Below, piece after piece: positions 26,771-34,262 of a DNA stretch of 34,262 bases. The stretch is taken from positions 1 through 34,262 of the forward strand of contig JAERMM010000003.1 of assembly GCA_016844585.1 (NCBI GenBank), in the 5' to 3' direction. Made by a program: the position numbers and the translations under genes. Every line of letters begins with the position of its first letter. Positions within the stretch are counted from its first letter, which is position 1. This DNA is from Chloroflexota bacterium. GTDB taxonomy: Bacteria; Chloroflexota; UBA6077; SHYK01. A model generated the notes under the pieces. It searched no databases. It saw only the letters and a list, made by a program, of their open reading frames with translations, and was not told the DNA's origin.

Positions 26771-26995
26771 TCACTCGTCAGCGGCGGTCGCGGAGATGCC
26801 AGCGGTTTCGGCTGCGGTCTCGGATGCTGCCGGGGTCGTTAGCTGGCGGACGACGCTCTGCTGCGTCGTGAACGTGTCGTACGCTTGGTAGGCGCCCGTC
26901 GCCATGACGGCCATGATAACCAGGAAGATCAGCACGTACCAGAGATGGCTACCTTCGGTGTACGCTGGGATGGGTGCTGCGCGCGCAGCGGCCAT
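26771..26995 (-). CDS. Small single-pass membrane protein
   Basis: HLWYVLIFLVIMAVMATGAYQAY hydrophobic segment; AAGGAG before ATG. Confidence 0.6.
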   Translation of the reverse strand: MAAARAAPIPAYTEGSHLWYVLIFLVIMAVMATGAYQAYDTFTTQQSVVRQLTTPAASETAAETAGISATAADE

Positions 26996-27183
26996 GGACC
27001 GCTCCTTCTCGTGCGTGGGAGCCGCTGACGGGCTACAGCCCGCGTCTGACGGTCCTTTCTAGTCTAGCGGATGGCGGTCCATTACATTGGTGAATTCCGT
27101 CACACCAGCGGCAATATCTGTCTTCGGTCACAGGGCTGTAACGGTCGGGCCCGCGCCGACGGACTTGGTTTCGCCGGGAAGGG

Positions 27184-28395
27184 CTACGACTCCAACTCGA
27201 AGGCGTCGTGCAGGGCCTGGACCGCCTCGGGGACTCGGGTGGCGTCGATCACGCAGGTGATGCGGATGTCGGAGGTGGTGATCATGTCGATGTTCACGCC
27301 GCGCTCGGCCATCGTGCTGAACATGAGCGCTGCATCCCCTGGCGTGCTTTGAAGCCCGGTCCCGACGATCGACACTTTCGCCAGGTTCGAGGCGCTCTCG
27401 ACTCGACCGCTTAGCTCTTGCCCTACCCGATTCGTGATCTCCAACGCCGAGCCAAAGTCAGCGCGCGATACGGTGAACGAGATCTCCGCGAGTCCTTCGA
27501 TGCTGGACGCCTGGATGATGACGTCCACATTGATGCCGGCCTCGGCCAGTGGCGCGAATATGGAGCGCGCGATGCCCGGTCGGTCTGGGATGCCTGCCAC
27601 GGTGATCTTGGCTACGTCGGTGTCGTGGGCGATGCCGCGCACTCGCTTGCGGGTTTCCATGGCCCCTCCTCGATGAATCAATGTGCCAGGCCGCTCGTGG
27701 AAGCTGGATCGTACCTCGATCGGCACCGAGTACAGCTCGCCCAACTCGACCGCGCGCGCGTGCACGACGCGCGCTCCGCGCTGCGCCAACTCGAGCATCT
27801 CTTCGTACGAGATCTCGGGAAGCAGTCGTGCGTTCGGCACCAGCCGTGGGTCGGCGGTGTAAACACCATCCACGTCCGTAAAAATCTCGCACCGAGGCGC
27901 CTCGAGCGCGCAGGCGAGCGCTACGGCCGAGGTATCTGAGCCGCCGCGGCCGAGCGTAGTAACGTCCCCTTCGTCGGTCACGCCCTGGAATCCGGTCACG
28001 ATGACACAGCGGCCGCGGTTCAGCTCTGCGTGAACGCGGTCCGTGTTTATGTCGACTATGAGCGCTCGTGAATGGGAGCGATCGGTCTGGATGCCAAGCT
28101 GCGGCCCGGTGAGCGACACCACAGGGCACTGCTGCGCGTCCAGCGCCATGGCGACCAGCGTCGCGGAGACGGTCTCGCCGGTCGAGAGGAGCATGTCCAT
28201 CTCGCGGCGGTCGGGTTCGGGGTTGACCGAGTGCGCCAGGGCGATCAGGTCGTCTGTGCTGTCGCCCATTGCGCTGACCACGACGACAACCTCGTTGCCC
28301 TCCGCGTGTTTGCGACGAATGCGGTCCGCCACTACCCGGATGCGCTCGGCATTCGCGAGCGAGCTGCCGCCGTATTTTTGCACGACGAGTGTCAC
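27184..28395 (-). CDS. lysC: Aspartate kinase
   Basis: VQKYGGSSLANAERIR; GFQGVTDEGDVTTLGRGGSDTSAVALA; two ACT domains; GTG start at 28395 (GTG ACA CTC GTC GTG CAA). Confidence 0.93.
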   Translation of the reverse strand: MTLVVQKYGGSSLANAERIRVVADRIRRKHAEGNEVVVVVSAMGDSTDDLIALAHSVNPEPDRREMDMLLSTGETVSATLVAMALDAQQCPVVSLTGPQLGIQTDRSHSRALIVDINTDRVHAELNRGRCVIVTGFQGVTDEGDVTTLGRGGSDTSAVALACALEAPRCEIFTDVDGVYTADPRLVPNARLLPEISYEEMLELAQRGARVVHARAVELGELYSVPIEVRSSFHERPGTLIHRGGAMETRKRVRGIAHDTDVAKITVAGIPDRPGIARSIFAPLAEAGINVDVIIQASSIEGLAEISFTVSRADFGSALEITNRVGQELSGRVESASNLAKVSIVGTGLQSTPGDAALMFSTMAERGVNIDMITTSDIRITCVIDATRVPEAVQALHDAFELES

Positions 28396-28403
28396 AGGGG
28401 ACG

Positions 28404-28520
28404 GGGGCCAGGGGCCAGGGGACGGGGCCCGGGGTACCGGGAGCAGTGATCCTCGCGTGGTGGCAGTTCCGCTAGCTCGGGCCTCATCTTGCTGTCCCCC
28501 GTCCCCTGGCTCCTGGCCCC
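28404..28520. repeat. G-rich inverted repeat, 24-nt arms 28404-28427 and 28497-28520, one mismatch
   Basis: ggggccaggggccaggggacgggg versus ccccgtcccctggctcctggcccc; the right arm codes for part of the thrB C-terminus. Confidence 0.9.
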
Positions 28521-29425
28521 TCGATCTCAGCGCCTTTTTCGCGGACACGGGTGATGAGCCGTCGGCCTGGTACGCCGTCGCGAACGGCGGCCTGCGCCAT
28601 CGCATCGGCAACAGGCTGTGGGTCCCCCTCGACAAACGCCATGATTGTCGAGCCCGCCCCGCTCAGGAACACGCCGAGGGCGCCCGCCTCCAGCGCAGCG
28701 TGAAACAGCACGGGCATAGCCGGGAACAGACGCATGCGGGGCGGCTGGTGAAGCATGTCTTGCGTGCCGGTCCGAAGAGCGCCGTACTCGCCGGACGCAA
28801 GCCCGGCGACGAGGAGGCATGCTCGACTGACGTTATAGACAGCGTCGTACAGGTCCACGCGCCTCGGGATCACCCGCCTGGCCTCCCGCGTCGGCATGGG
28901 AACGTTCGGCACGAACATTGCCAGGCCGAGAGGTCGGGCGACCGGCACGCGGGCATGCACGACACGACCATCGGCCAGGGCGCACGCCTGTACGCCGCCG
29001 AGCAGCGCTGGCGTCACGTTGTCCGGGTGTCCCTCGATCTCTGAAGCGAGCTGCAGGATGTCGTCCTCGTGGCGCTCGGCGCCTGCGAGCTGGTCCGCGA
29101 TCAGCAGACCCGCCACGACGGCGGTGCTGCTGCTGCCGAGACCGCGCGAGAGCGGCACCTCATTTACGCACGACAGTCGCGCGGGTGGCAGCCGCAGCCC
29201 CCAGCGCTGCGCGGCGGTGGTGATGGAGCGATGCATCAGATTGCGGTCCCCCTGCGGAAGCCGTTCGGCGCCTTCGCCGGTGAGCACGACCTCCCATTGA
29301 TCGGCCGGCTCGACGCGTACGGTATTGACTAGGTCAATGGCCATCCCGAGGGCATCGAAACCAGGGCCCAGGTTCGCTGAGGAGGCGGGGACGGTGACCG
29401 TGAACGGGAGAAAGGTCAATTCCAA
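28484..29425 (-). CDS. thrB: Homoserine kinase
   Basis: [43 protein letters not shown] start overlapping the thrC stop. Confidence 0.92.
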   Translation of the reverse strand: MELTFLPFTVTVPASSANLGPGFDALGMAIDLVNTVRVEPADQWEVVLTGEGAERLPQGDRNLMHRSITTAAQRWGLRLPPARLSCVNEVPLSRGLGSSSTAVVAGLLIADQLAGAERHEDDILQLASEIEGHPDNVTPALLGGVQACALADGRVVHARVPVARPLGLAMFVPNVPMPTREARRVIPRRVDLYDAVYNVSRACLLVAGLASGEYGALRTGTQDMLHQPPRMRLFPAMPVLFHAALEAGALGVFLSGAGSTIMAFVEGDPQPVADAMAQAAVRDGVPGRRLITRVREKGAEIEGPGARGRGTAR

Positions 29426-30486
29426 CCCAGGGCGCGCTCGACTGCCACCAGATCTGGGTCGACGCGGGCGGCGTCGCCGGAGAGCATCACCGCCCGATCG
29501 GGGTCTTTCAGCCCGTTGCCTGTAAGGATACAAACGGTAGTCTTGTCAGTGAGGTCGAGTTTGCCCTCGCGCACCAGCTTGCGAACGCCGGCCACGGAGG
29601 CCGCGGAGGCGGGTTCGACGAAGAGGCCCTCTCGCTGGGCCAGCGCCTGGTAACTGTCGAGGATCTCATCGTCCGTCACGCAGTCGATCACGCCACCGGA
29701 CTGGTCGCGCGCCTCGACCGCCAGCTCCCAGCTCGCCGGGTTTCCGATCCGAATGGCGGTCGCGACGGTTTCGGGGTTTGGAACGACGGCGTTGCGCACG
29801 ATCGGCGCCGCGCCCGCCGCCTCGAATCCGAGGACGTGGGGTGTCCGGCTGATGCGCTCCAGGGCGTGGTACTGGCAGAACCCCATCCAGTAGGCAGAGA
29901 TGTTTCCCGCGTTGCCAACCGGGATCGCGAGGTAGTCGGGGGCGTCACCCAGCACGTCGCACAGCTCGAACGCGCCGGTCTTTTGCCCTTCGAGGCGGTA
30001 ATGATTGATCGAGTTGACGACCGTGACCGGGTGGGCCGCCGCGAGCCGTCGCACGATGTCCAGCGCATCGTCGAAGTTGCCGCGCACCATCACCACCCGG
30101 GCGCCGTAGATCATGGCCTGGGCGAGCTTTCCCAGCGCGACGTAGCCATCGGGCACGATGACTACCGCGGTGAGGCCGGCGCGCGCGGCGTAGGCAGCGG
30201 CAGACGCCGACGTGTTGCCCGTCGAGGCGCAGATGACGGCTCGGCTGCCTTCTTCGATGGCCTTGGCTATGGTGAGCACCATGCCACGGTCCTTGAATGA
30301 CCCGGTTGGGTTGGCGCCCTCGAACTTGAAGTAGAGTGCGCCGGCGCCGATTTCACCCTCGAGCGAGGTTGATCTGACGAGGGGAGTGTCGCCCTCGCCG
30401 AGGCTGAGCATCGGCGTGGCGTCGGTTATCGGCAGGTATTCGCGGTAATGGGCGAGCACGCCCGGATGGGGGTTGATGGTCCCCAT
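29416..30486 (-). CDS. thrC: Threonine synthase
   Basis: [23 protein letters not shown] (PLP lysine); [13 protein letters not shown]. Confidence 0.95.
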   Translation of the reverse strand: MGTINPHPGVLAHYREYLPITDATPMLSLGEGDTPLVRSTSLEGEIGAGALYFKFEGANPTGSFKDRGMVLTIAKAIEEGSRAVICASTGNTSASAAAYAARAGLTAVVIVPDGYVALGKLAQAMIYGARVVMVRGNFDDALDIVRRLAAAHPVTVVNSINHYRLEGQKTGAFELCDVLGDAPDYLAIPVGNAGNISAYWMGFCQYHALERISRTPHVLGFEAAGAAPIVRNAVVPNPETVATAIRIGNPASWELAVEARDQSGGVIDCVTDDEILDSYQALAQREGLFVEPASAASVAGVRKLVREGKLDLTDKTTVCILTGNGLKDPDRAVMLSGDAARVDPDLVAVERALGWN

Positions 30487-30487
30487 G

Positions 30488-31786
30488 TTACGGCTCGACG
30501 CGGATGAGGCTGCCGATGGAGTGAACGGCGGGGAGGCTTGCGACGGCGCGAATGGCGCGTTGCATGGGGGCCTCGACTGCCTCGTGTGTCATCAGCACGA
30601 TCTCAGCATACTCGACGGCTGGGTCTCCAATGAGCACGTTCTGCTTCTGGATTACCGATGCCAGGCTGATGCGTGCGTCCCCCAGAGCCTGAGTGATCTG
30701 CGCGAAAACCCCTGGCTGGTCCGCGGCGAGCAGGCGCAGATAGTAGCGGGTGCAGACCTCATCCATCGGCCGGAAGCGGTAGCGGTCGTCGTAAGCCGGT
30801 GGTCGAACCCTCGCAGTGCCCTCCATAGTACGGTGGGCCAGGTCGACGATGTCCGCGATGACGGCGCTCGACGTCGGGCCCGCGCCGGCCCCTCTTCCAT
30901 AGAAGAGGATGTTGCCCACCAGGTCGCCGCGCACGGTTACGGCGTTGAACACGCCGTCTACCTTGGCCAGCATCTCCGTCTGCGGAATCAGCGCCGGGTG
31001 GACGTGCAGCTCGACAGCGCCGTCGTTCGCGCGGCCAATGGCAAGCAGCTTCACCGCGTAACCAAGCTCACGCGCGTATCGGAAGTCCGCGGGAGCAAGT
31101 CCGGAGATTCCCTCGTGGAAGACGTCGCTGGGGCGCACCACGGTATGGAAAGCCAAGCTGCCCAGAATTGCGAGCTTGTAAGCGGCGTCGATGCCCTCGA
31201 TATCGTTTCGCGGATCGGCCTCCGCGTATCCTAGTTTCTGCGCCTCGGCCAATGCGGTGCCGAAATCCGTTCCGTCGGTCGCCATCCGTGTCAAGATGTA
31301 GTTCGTGGTGCCGTTGATGATGGCGCGAATCTCGTCGATCTCATTGGCGAGAAGGTCTAGCTTGAAGGGCCCGATGACGGGGATGCCGCCGCCGACGCTG
31401 GCCTCAAAGGAGATGTCCACGCCCCGCTCGGCTGCGATAGCCAGAATCTCGGGGCCATGTTTGGCCATGACCTCCTTGTTGGCCGTTACGACGTGCTTAC
31501 CGGCTCGCAGCGCGCGAACGATGTAGTCGTGGGCCGGCTGCTCCCCGCCCATTACTTCGACGATGAGGTCCGTTTCCGGGTCGTCGAGGATGTCGTCTGC
31601 GTTGGCAGAGATGAGGCTGGGGTCGATCGACCGCGGCTTACTCGCGTCGCGGATGAGAACGCGCCGAAGTTCGAGTGGGCGCCCGACGCGGTGTGTCAAA
31701 AGGTCGGCCTTGTCGATGAGGGCGCGCGCGACGGCTGAGCCAACCACGCCGAGGCCGAGGAGCCCAATGCGCAGTGGCGGGACCAT
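30488..31786 (-). CDS. hom: Homoserine dehydrogenase
   Basis: [28 protein letters not shown]-terminal ACT domain; GGAGGG before ATG. Confidence 0.95.
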   Translation of the reverse strand: MVPPLRIGLLGLGVVGSAVARALIDKADLLTHRVGRPLELRRVLIRDASKPRSIDPSLISANADDILDDPETDLIVEVMGGEQPAHDYIVRALRAGKHVVTANKEVMAKHGPEILAIAAERGVDISFEASVGGGIPVIGPFKLDLLANEIDEIRAIINGTTNYILTRMATDGTDFGTALAEAQKLGYAEADPRNDIEGIDAAYKLAILGSLAFHTVVRPSDVFHEGISGLAPADFRYARELGYAVKLLAIGRANDGAVELHVHPALIPQTEMLAKVDGVFNAVTVRGDLVGNILFYGRGAGAGPTSSAVIADIVDLAHRTMEGTARVRPPAYDDRYRFRPMDEVCTRYYLRLLAADQPGVFAQITQALGDARISLASVIQKQNVLIGDPAVEYAEIVLMTHEAVEAPMQRAIRAVASLPAVHSIGSLIRVEP

Positions 31787-31833
31787 ACGCCCTCCAAACG
31801 GACGACAGCGAAAGCGGTTGAAGACGCAACAAA

Positions 31834-31890
31834 CGGCCGCGGGCTGGCGCCAGCGCGGCCGTCTCAGTGCCCCTTGCCGCGGGGATTATA
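31834..31890 (-). promoter_or_regulatory. Leader of the hom operon: TATAAT hexamer (31885-31890) and strong leader hairpin (31834-31861)
   Basis: Minus strand GGTTATAATCC...cGGCCGCGCTGGCGCCAGCCCGCGGCCg, about 50 nt before the hom ATG. Confidence 0.5.
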
Positions 31891-31936
31891 ACCAGTGTCG
31901 AAGTGGGCGCAGCCAGCTATAGGGATGGCGCCCGGA

Positions 31937-31993
31937 TGACACGCGGAAGGCCTCCTCCCACCAACCGATGGAAAGGAGGCCTTCCGCGCGTCA
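31937..31993. terminator. 20-bp stem / 17-nt loop inverted repeat, putative terminator of the 32005-32976 gene
   Basis: tgacacgcggaaggcctcct ... aggaggccttccgcgcgtca, one mismatch; immediately after the stop of the minus-strand gene. Confidence 0.7.
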
Positions 31994-32004
31994 CGGTTTA
32001 GGCG

Positions 32005-32976
32005 TCATGCACGCTGCAAGGTGACGCGCCCGTCGTCCATGATCCACACGAGGTTCCCGGGGGGATCGTTCTCCCAATAGCCGAGGATCCAGCTGTCCTC
32101 CTGTGACATGACGCGGTACCATTCGCCGCCCGCGGCATACCATGCGAACTCCATGGATGGGTGCCAGTAGGCCTCGATCTCCTCGAAGACCACAAGCCAC
32201 AGGTCACCTGGAGTGCTCGGGGCGGGAGCTGGCGACGGAGCCGGCGCCGGTGGCGTTCCGCCGAGCTCAACATCCGGTACGCCTGGCAGGTCCGGGCCCG
32301 GTTGAATGATCACCGGCACCGCTGTCGCCGTCACGATGATTGGCTGCGGCTGGACCAAGCCGGAGGGCGAGATGCTACTCACGATGATGGTGCCGTTGTT
32401 GTTCTTGTCTGTCTCCTGGATCAGGTTCGACGGGTCAAGGAAGAACTGGTTCAAGATCTGGCCGCTCGTAGCCGTCACCGTGGTGAAGATAGTGAACGAG
32501 GCGCTAGCGCCGGGAGAGAGAGCCGGAACCTGGCAGGTAACCGTCGATCCGCTCAGCGAGCAAAAGCCCGTGGAAGTGTTGAAGGTCATTCCGCTAGGGA
32601 TCGGGTCAATCAGCGTCGTGGCGGCGGACGGAGCAACACCGATGTTGGTCACCTGAATCGAATAGGTGACTGTGCCCCCGGCCGTGATCGGGTCGGGTGA
32701 GTCGAAGACGCTGAGCATCAGATCCGGCAGACCACCGGGCGTTGTCGTAACGGTCGCTACGGCAGTGCTCGTTGCTGTCGCAGCCGCCGTCGCCGTCGCC
32801 GCTGTGGTAGCGGTAGCGGCCGTCGTGGCGGTTGCCGCAGTCGTCGCGGTAGGGACCGGGGTGTTCGTTGCCTGAGCCAGTGGGGCAGCGTTGCTTCCTG
32901 GCGTCCCGACCGAAGTCGCCAGCGCCGACGCCACCAGAATCGCGACGAGAGCCAAGAAGGTTCCGAGACGAGACAT
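32005..32976 (-). CDS. Secreted DUF11-like (CARDB-type) repeat protein with Thr/Ala-rich low-complexity linker
   Basis: Signal peptide MSRLGTFLALVAILVASALATS; PTATTAATATTAATATTAATAT linker; ITAGGTVTYSIQVTNIGVAPSAATTLIDPIPSGMTF. Confidence 0.82.
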   Translation of the reverse strand: MSRLGTFLALVAILVASALATSVGTPGSNAAPLAQATNTPVPTATTAATATTAATATTAATATAAATATSTAVATVTTTPGGLPDLMLSVFDSPDPITAGGTVTYSIQVTNIGVAPSAATTLIDPIPSGMTFNTSTGFCSLSGSTVTCQVPALSPGASASFTIFTTVTATSGQILNQFFLDPSNLIQETDKNNNGTIIVSSISPSGLVQPQPIIVTATAVPVIIQPGPDLPGVPDVELGGTPPAPAPSPAPAPSTPGDLWLVVFEEIEAYWHPSMEFAWYAAGGEWYRVMSQEDSWILGYWENDPPGNLVWIMDDGRVTLQRA

Positions 32977-33265
32977 GTGCGTACCTCCAACGGTGAGATG
33001 CTGGACCGTGCGCCAGCTCTGGCCGAGCCATGTTCGACTTCGACCCTCTCTATATCAAACACCAGTTTGGCATTCCGGTAACAGCCTCAAAGCGACTCGT
33101 CACAGAACTGTCATGACTTATCGTCAAGTTAGGTGGATGAGCCCCCGGAATATGTTCGCGTCGACTGGATGACGCTGAAAGCGGCGCCCGCCTGTAACAA
33201 GTGACCTTATCCACCCGTTAGCCGGATGTAGGACGCAAGACCATCCGGTAACCGAGGAGGATCGC

Positions 33266-33880
33266 ATGGACAGGGCAGGGACTTCGTTCGGGCACGTTCC
33301 TCAGTTCGACGTGGAAAGGTTGCGCAACAGCACTTCTGTTCATCGCGTTGCCACTGCCGCCGGGAACGATCTTCGCCCAATCCAGAGCCGCTGATCCCGA
33401 GTTGGCTGATCCTCGATTGCTGCTTCCCGCCGATTCCGAGCTCCCGACGTTCCTGGAGCACGAGGCGGGTCGGGACGTTGACATCCATGGGTCTACCTGG
33501 GCTGACTCCGTGCGATCCTATCGTCGTGTTGACGGCGCCCCGCCGGCCGCCGATATGCCGTCTCTCATTGTTCGGGTAAGCGTCTACCGCTCGAGCTCGG
33601 AAGCCGAGGATTGGCTCCATTTCTATTCCTGGAGCCAGGCCAAAACGGGGTTCACCGGCAGCCGTTATCCGGCGTTGGCGAGGAAAGTTACGTATTGAGG
33701 CGGAATGGACCGACAACCATCGGGCCAGCACAGGAGGACGTCGGGATTCTGTTCCGGGTCGGCGCAATGGTCGGTTGGACTCAGTTTCGAGACGATGTGG
33801 GCACCCCTTGCTTTGAGAGCGCCCTGGAGGTGGCGCGCCTTATAGAAGGGCCCTCACCAGTTGACTGCCAGCAGGTATGA
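33266..33880 (+). pseudogene. Small secreted protein gene with apparent frameshift(s)
   Basis: ATALLFIALPLPPGTIFAQSRAADPELADPRLLLPADSELPTFLEHEAG in one frame (ORF 33348-33698) and GVGEESYVLRRNGPTTIGPAQEDVGILFRVGAMVGW...ALEVARLI in another (ORF 33611-33880). Confidence 0.5.
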
Positions 33881-33895
33881 TGGCGGCCGTACTGA

Positions 33896-34262
33896 ATGGA
33901 CGGTGGCCCTTTGTCGTACCGCTCGCGGATCGTGCGGGCAGTCGCCCTCGCGGCCGTCCCGCTGATGGCCTTTGCAGCGGTCGTCCTGTGGCGAGACGCA
34001 AGAGCGGAAGAGTCTCGCACCGCGGACGACCGTATTGCTCTTGCCCGAGCCGCGGCGCTCCTGACTGAGGCGTTTATCGATGGGCAGGTGTCCACGGTCC
34101 AAACGCTCGCGGTTACTTCTGCCATCACCGACCCGACACTCCTCCCCGACTTGCCAACCCATATGCAGCGGCTGGCGGCAGAGAACCCCGAATGGGAGGG
34201 CGTGGGTCTCCTCGGTCCAGACGGAGTAGCTGTGGGTGGCTCGGCGGTCGCTCCACGGCCGA
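33896..34262 (+). CDS. N-terminus of a membrane sensor protein with Cache/PDC-like extracellular domain, truncated by window end
   Basis: Open to the window end: MDGGPLSYRSRIVRAVALAAVPLMAFAAVVLWRDARAEESRTADDRIALARAAALLTEAFIDGQVSTVQTLAVTSAITDPTLLPDLPTHMQRLAAENPEWEGVGLLGPDGVAVGGSAVAPRP. Absent from the ORF track because it has no stop in the window. Confidence 0.7.
   Translation, partial: MDGGPLSYRSRIVRAVALAAVPLMAFAAVVLWRDARAEESRTADDRIALARAAALLTEAFIDGQVSTVQTLAVTSAITDPTLLPDLPTHMQRLAAENPEWEGVGLLGPDGVAVGGSAVAPRP

Noticed and set aside
26771-26995. Light-harvesting-like or holin-like small protein
   Set aside because: Only one hydrophobic segment and no diagnostic motif; kept as an unassigned small membrane protein.
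28396-28635. N-terminal extension of aspartate kinase in ORF 27184-28635
   Set aside because: The extension ([13 protein letters not shown]...PSPGPWPPSP) is repeat-derived and antisense-like low complexity overlapping thrB; the canonical kinase N-terminus begins at the GTG at 28395.
1-34262. Prophage, integrative element or transposase genes
   Set aside because: No integrase, transposase, capsid or relaxase motif was recognised in any frame of the supplied ORFs.

Overview
This is a 34.3 kb high-GC bacterial accessory/catabolic region. Gene content and the hom-thrC-thrB-lysC order look Chloroflexota-like, but that is a low-confidence impression and nothing was searched. From left to right it contains: (i) a catabolic cluster of a frameshifted xanthine-dehydrogenase-type Mo subunit, two Rieske oxygenase alpha subunits, a large cupin protein, a DapA-family aldolase and two ornithine-cyclodeaminase (OCD) family genes; (ii) a gene graveyard with heparinase-like and amidohydrolase-like remnants; (iii) a partner-switching signalling operon (membrane sensor, GAF-SpoIIE phosphatase, HATPase anti-sigma kinase, two STAS antagonists); (iv) a ferritin-like protein, an SBP_bac_5 lipoprotein, a TAXI binding protein, a second XDH-type Mo subunit, a DUF2442/DUF4160 pair, a third OCD and two VOC proteins; (v) a more conserved block with tRNA-Thr(CGT), a stand-alone Lrp/AsnC ligand-binding domain, the threonine operon and a DUF11-type secreted protein; and (vi) the start of a sensor protein missed by the ORF track because it runs off the window. 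The strongest observations are a 40-bp tandem duplication that exactly accounts for the frameshift in the first Mo-subunit gene, which also appears to have Gln in place of the catalytic Glu; a duplicated promoter/operator whose palindrome arms (GACCGACC-N4-GGTCGGTC) are conserved while the spacer is not; and three consecutive signalling ORFs in one reading frame separated only by single TGA codons, with a 48-bp tandem duplication at one stop/start junction. I did not find an unambiguous new defence or mobile system.
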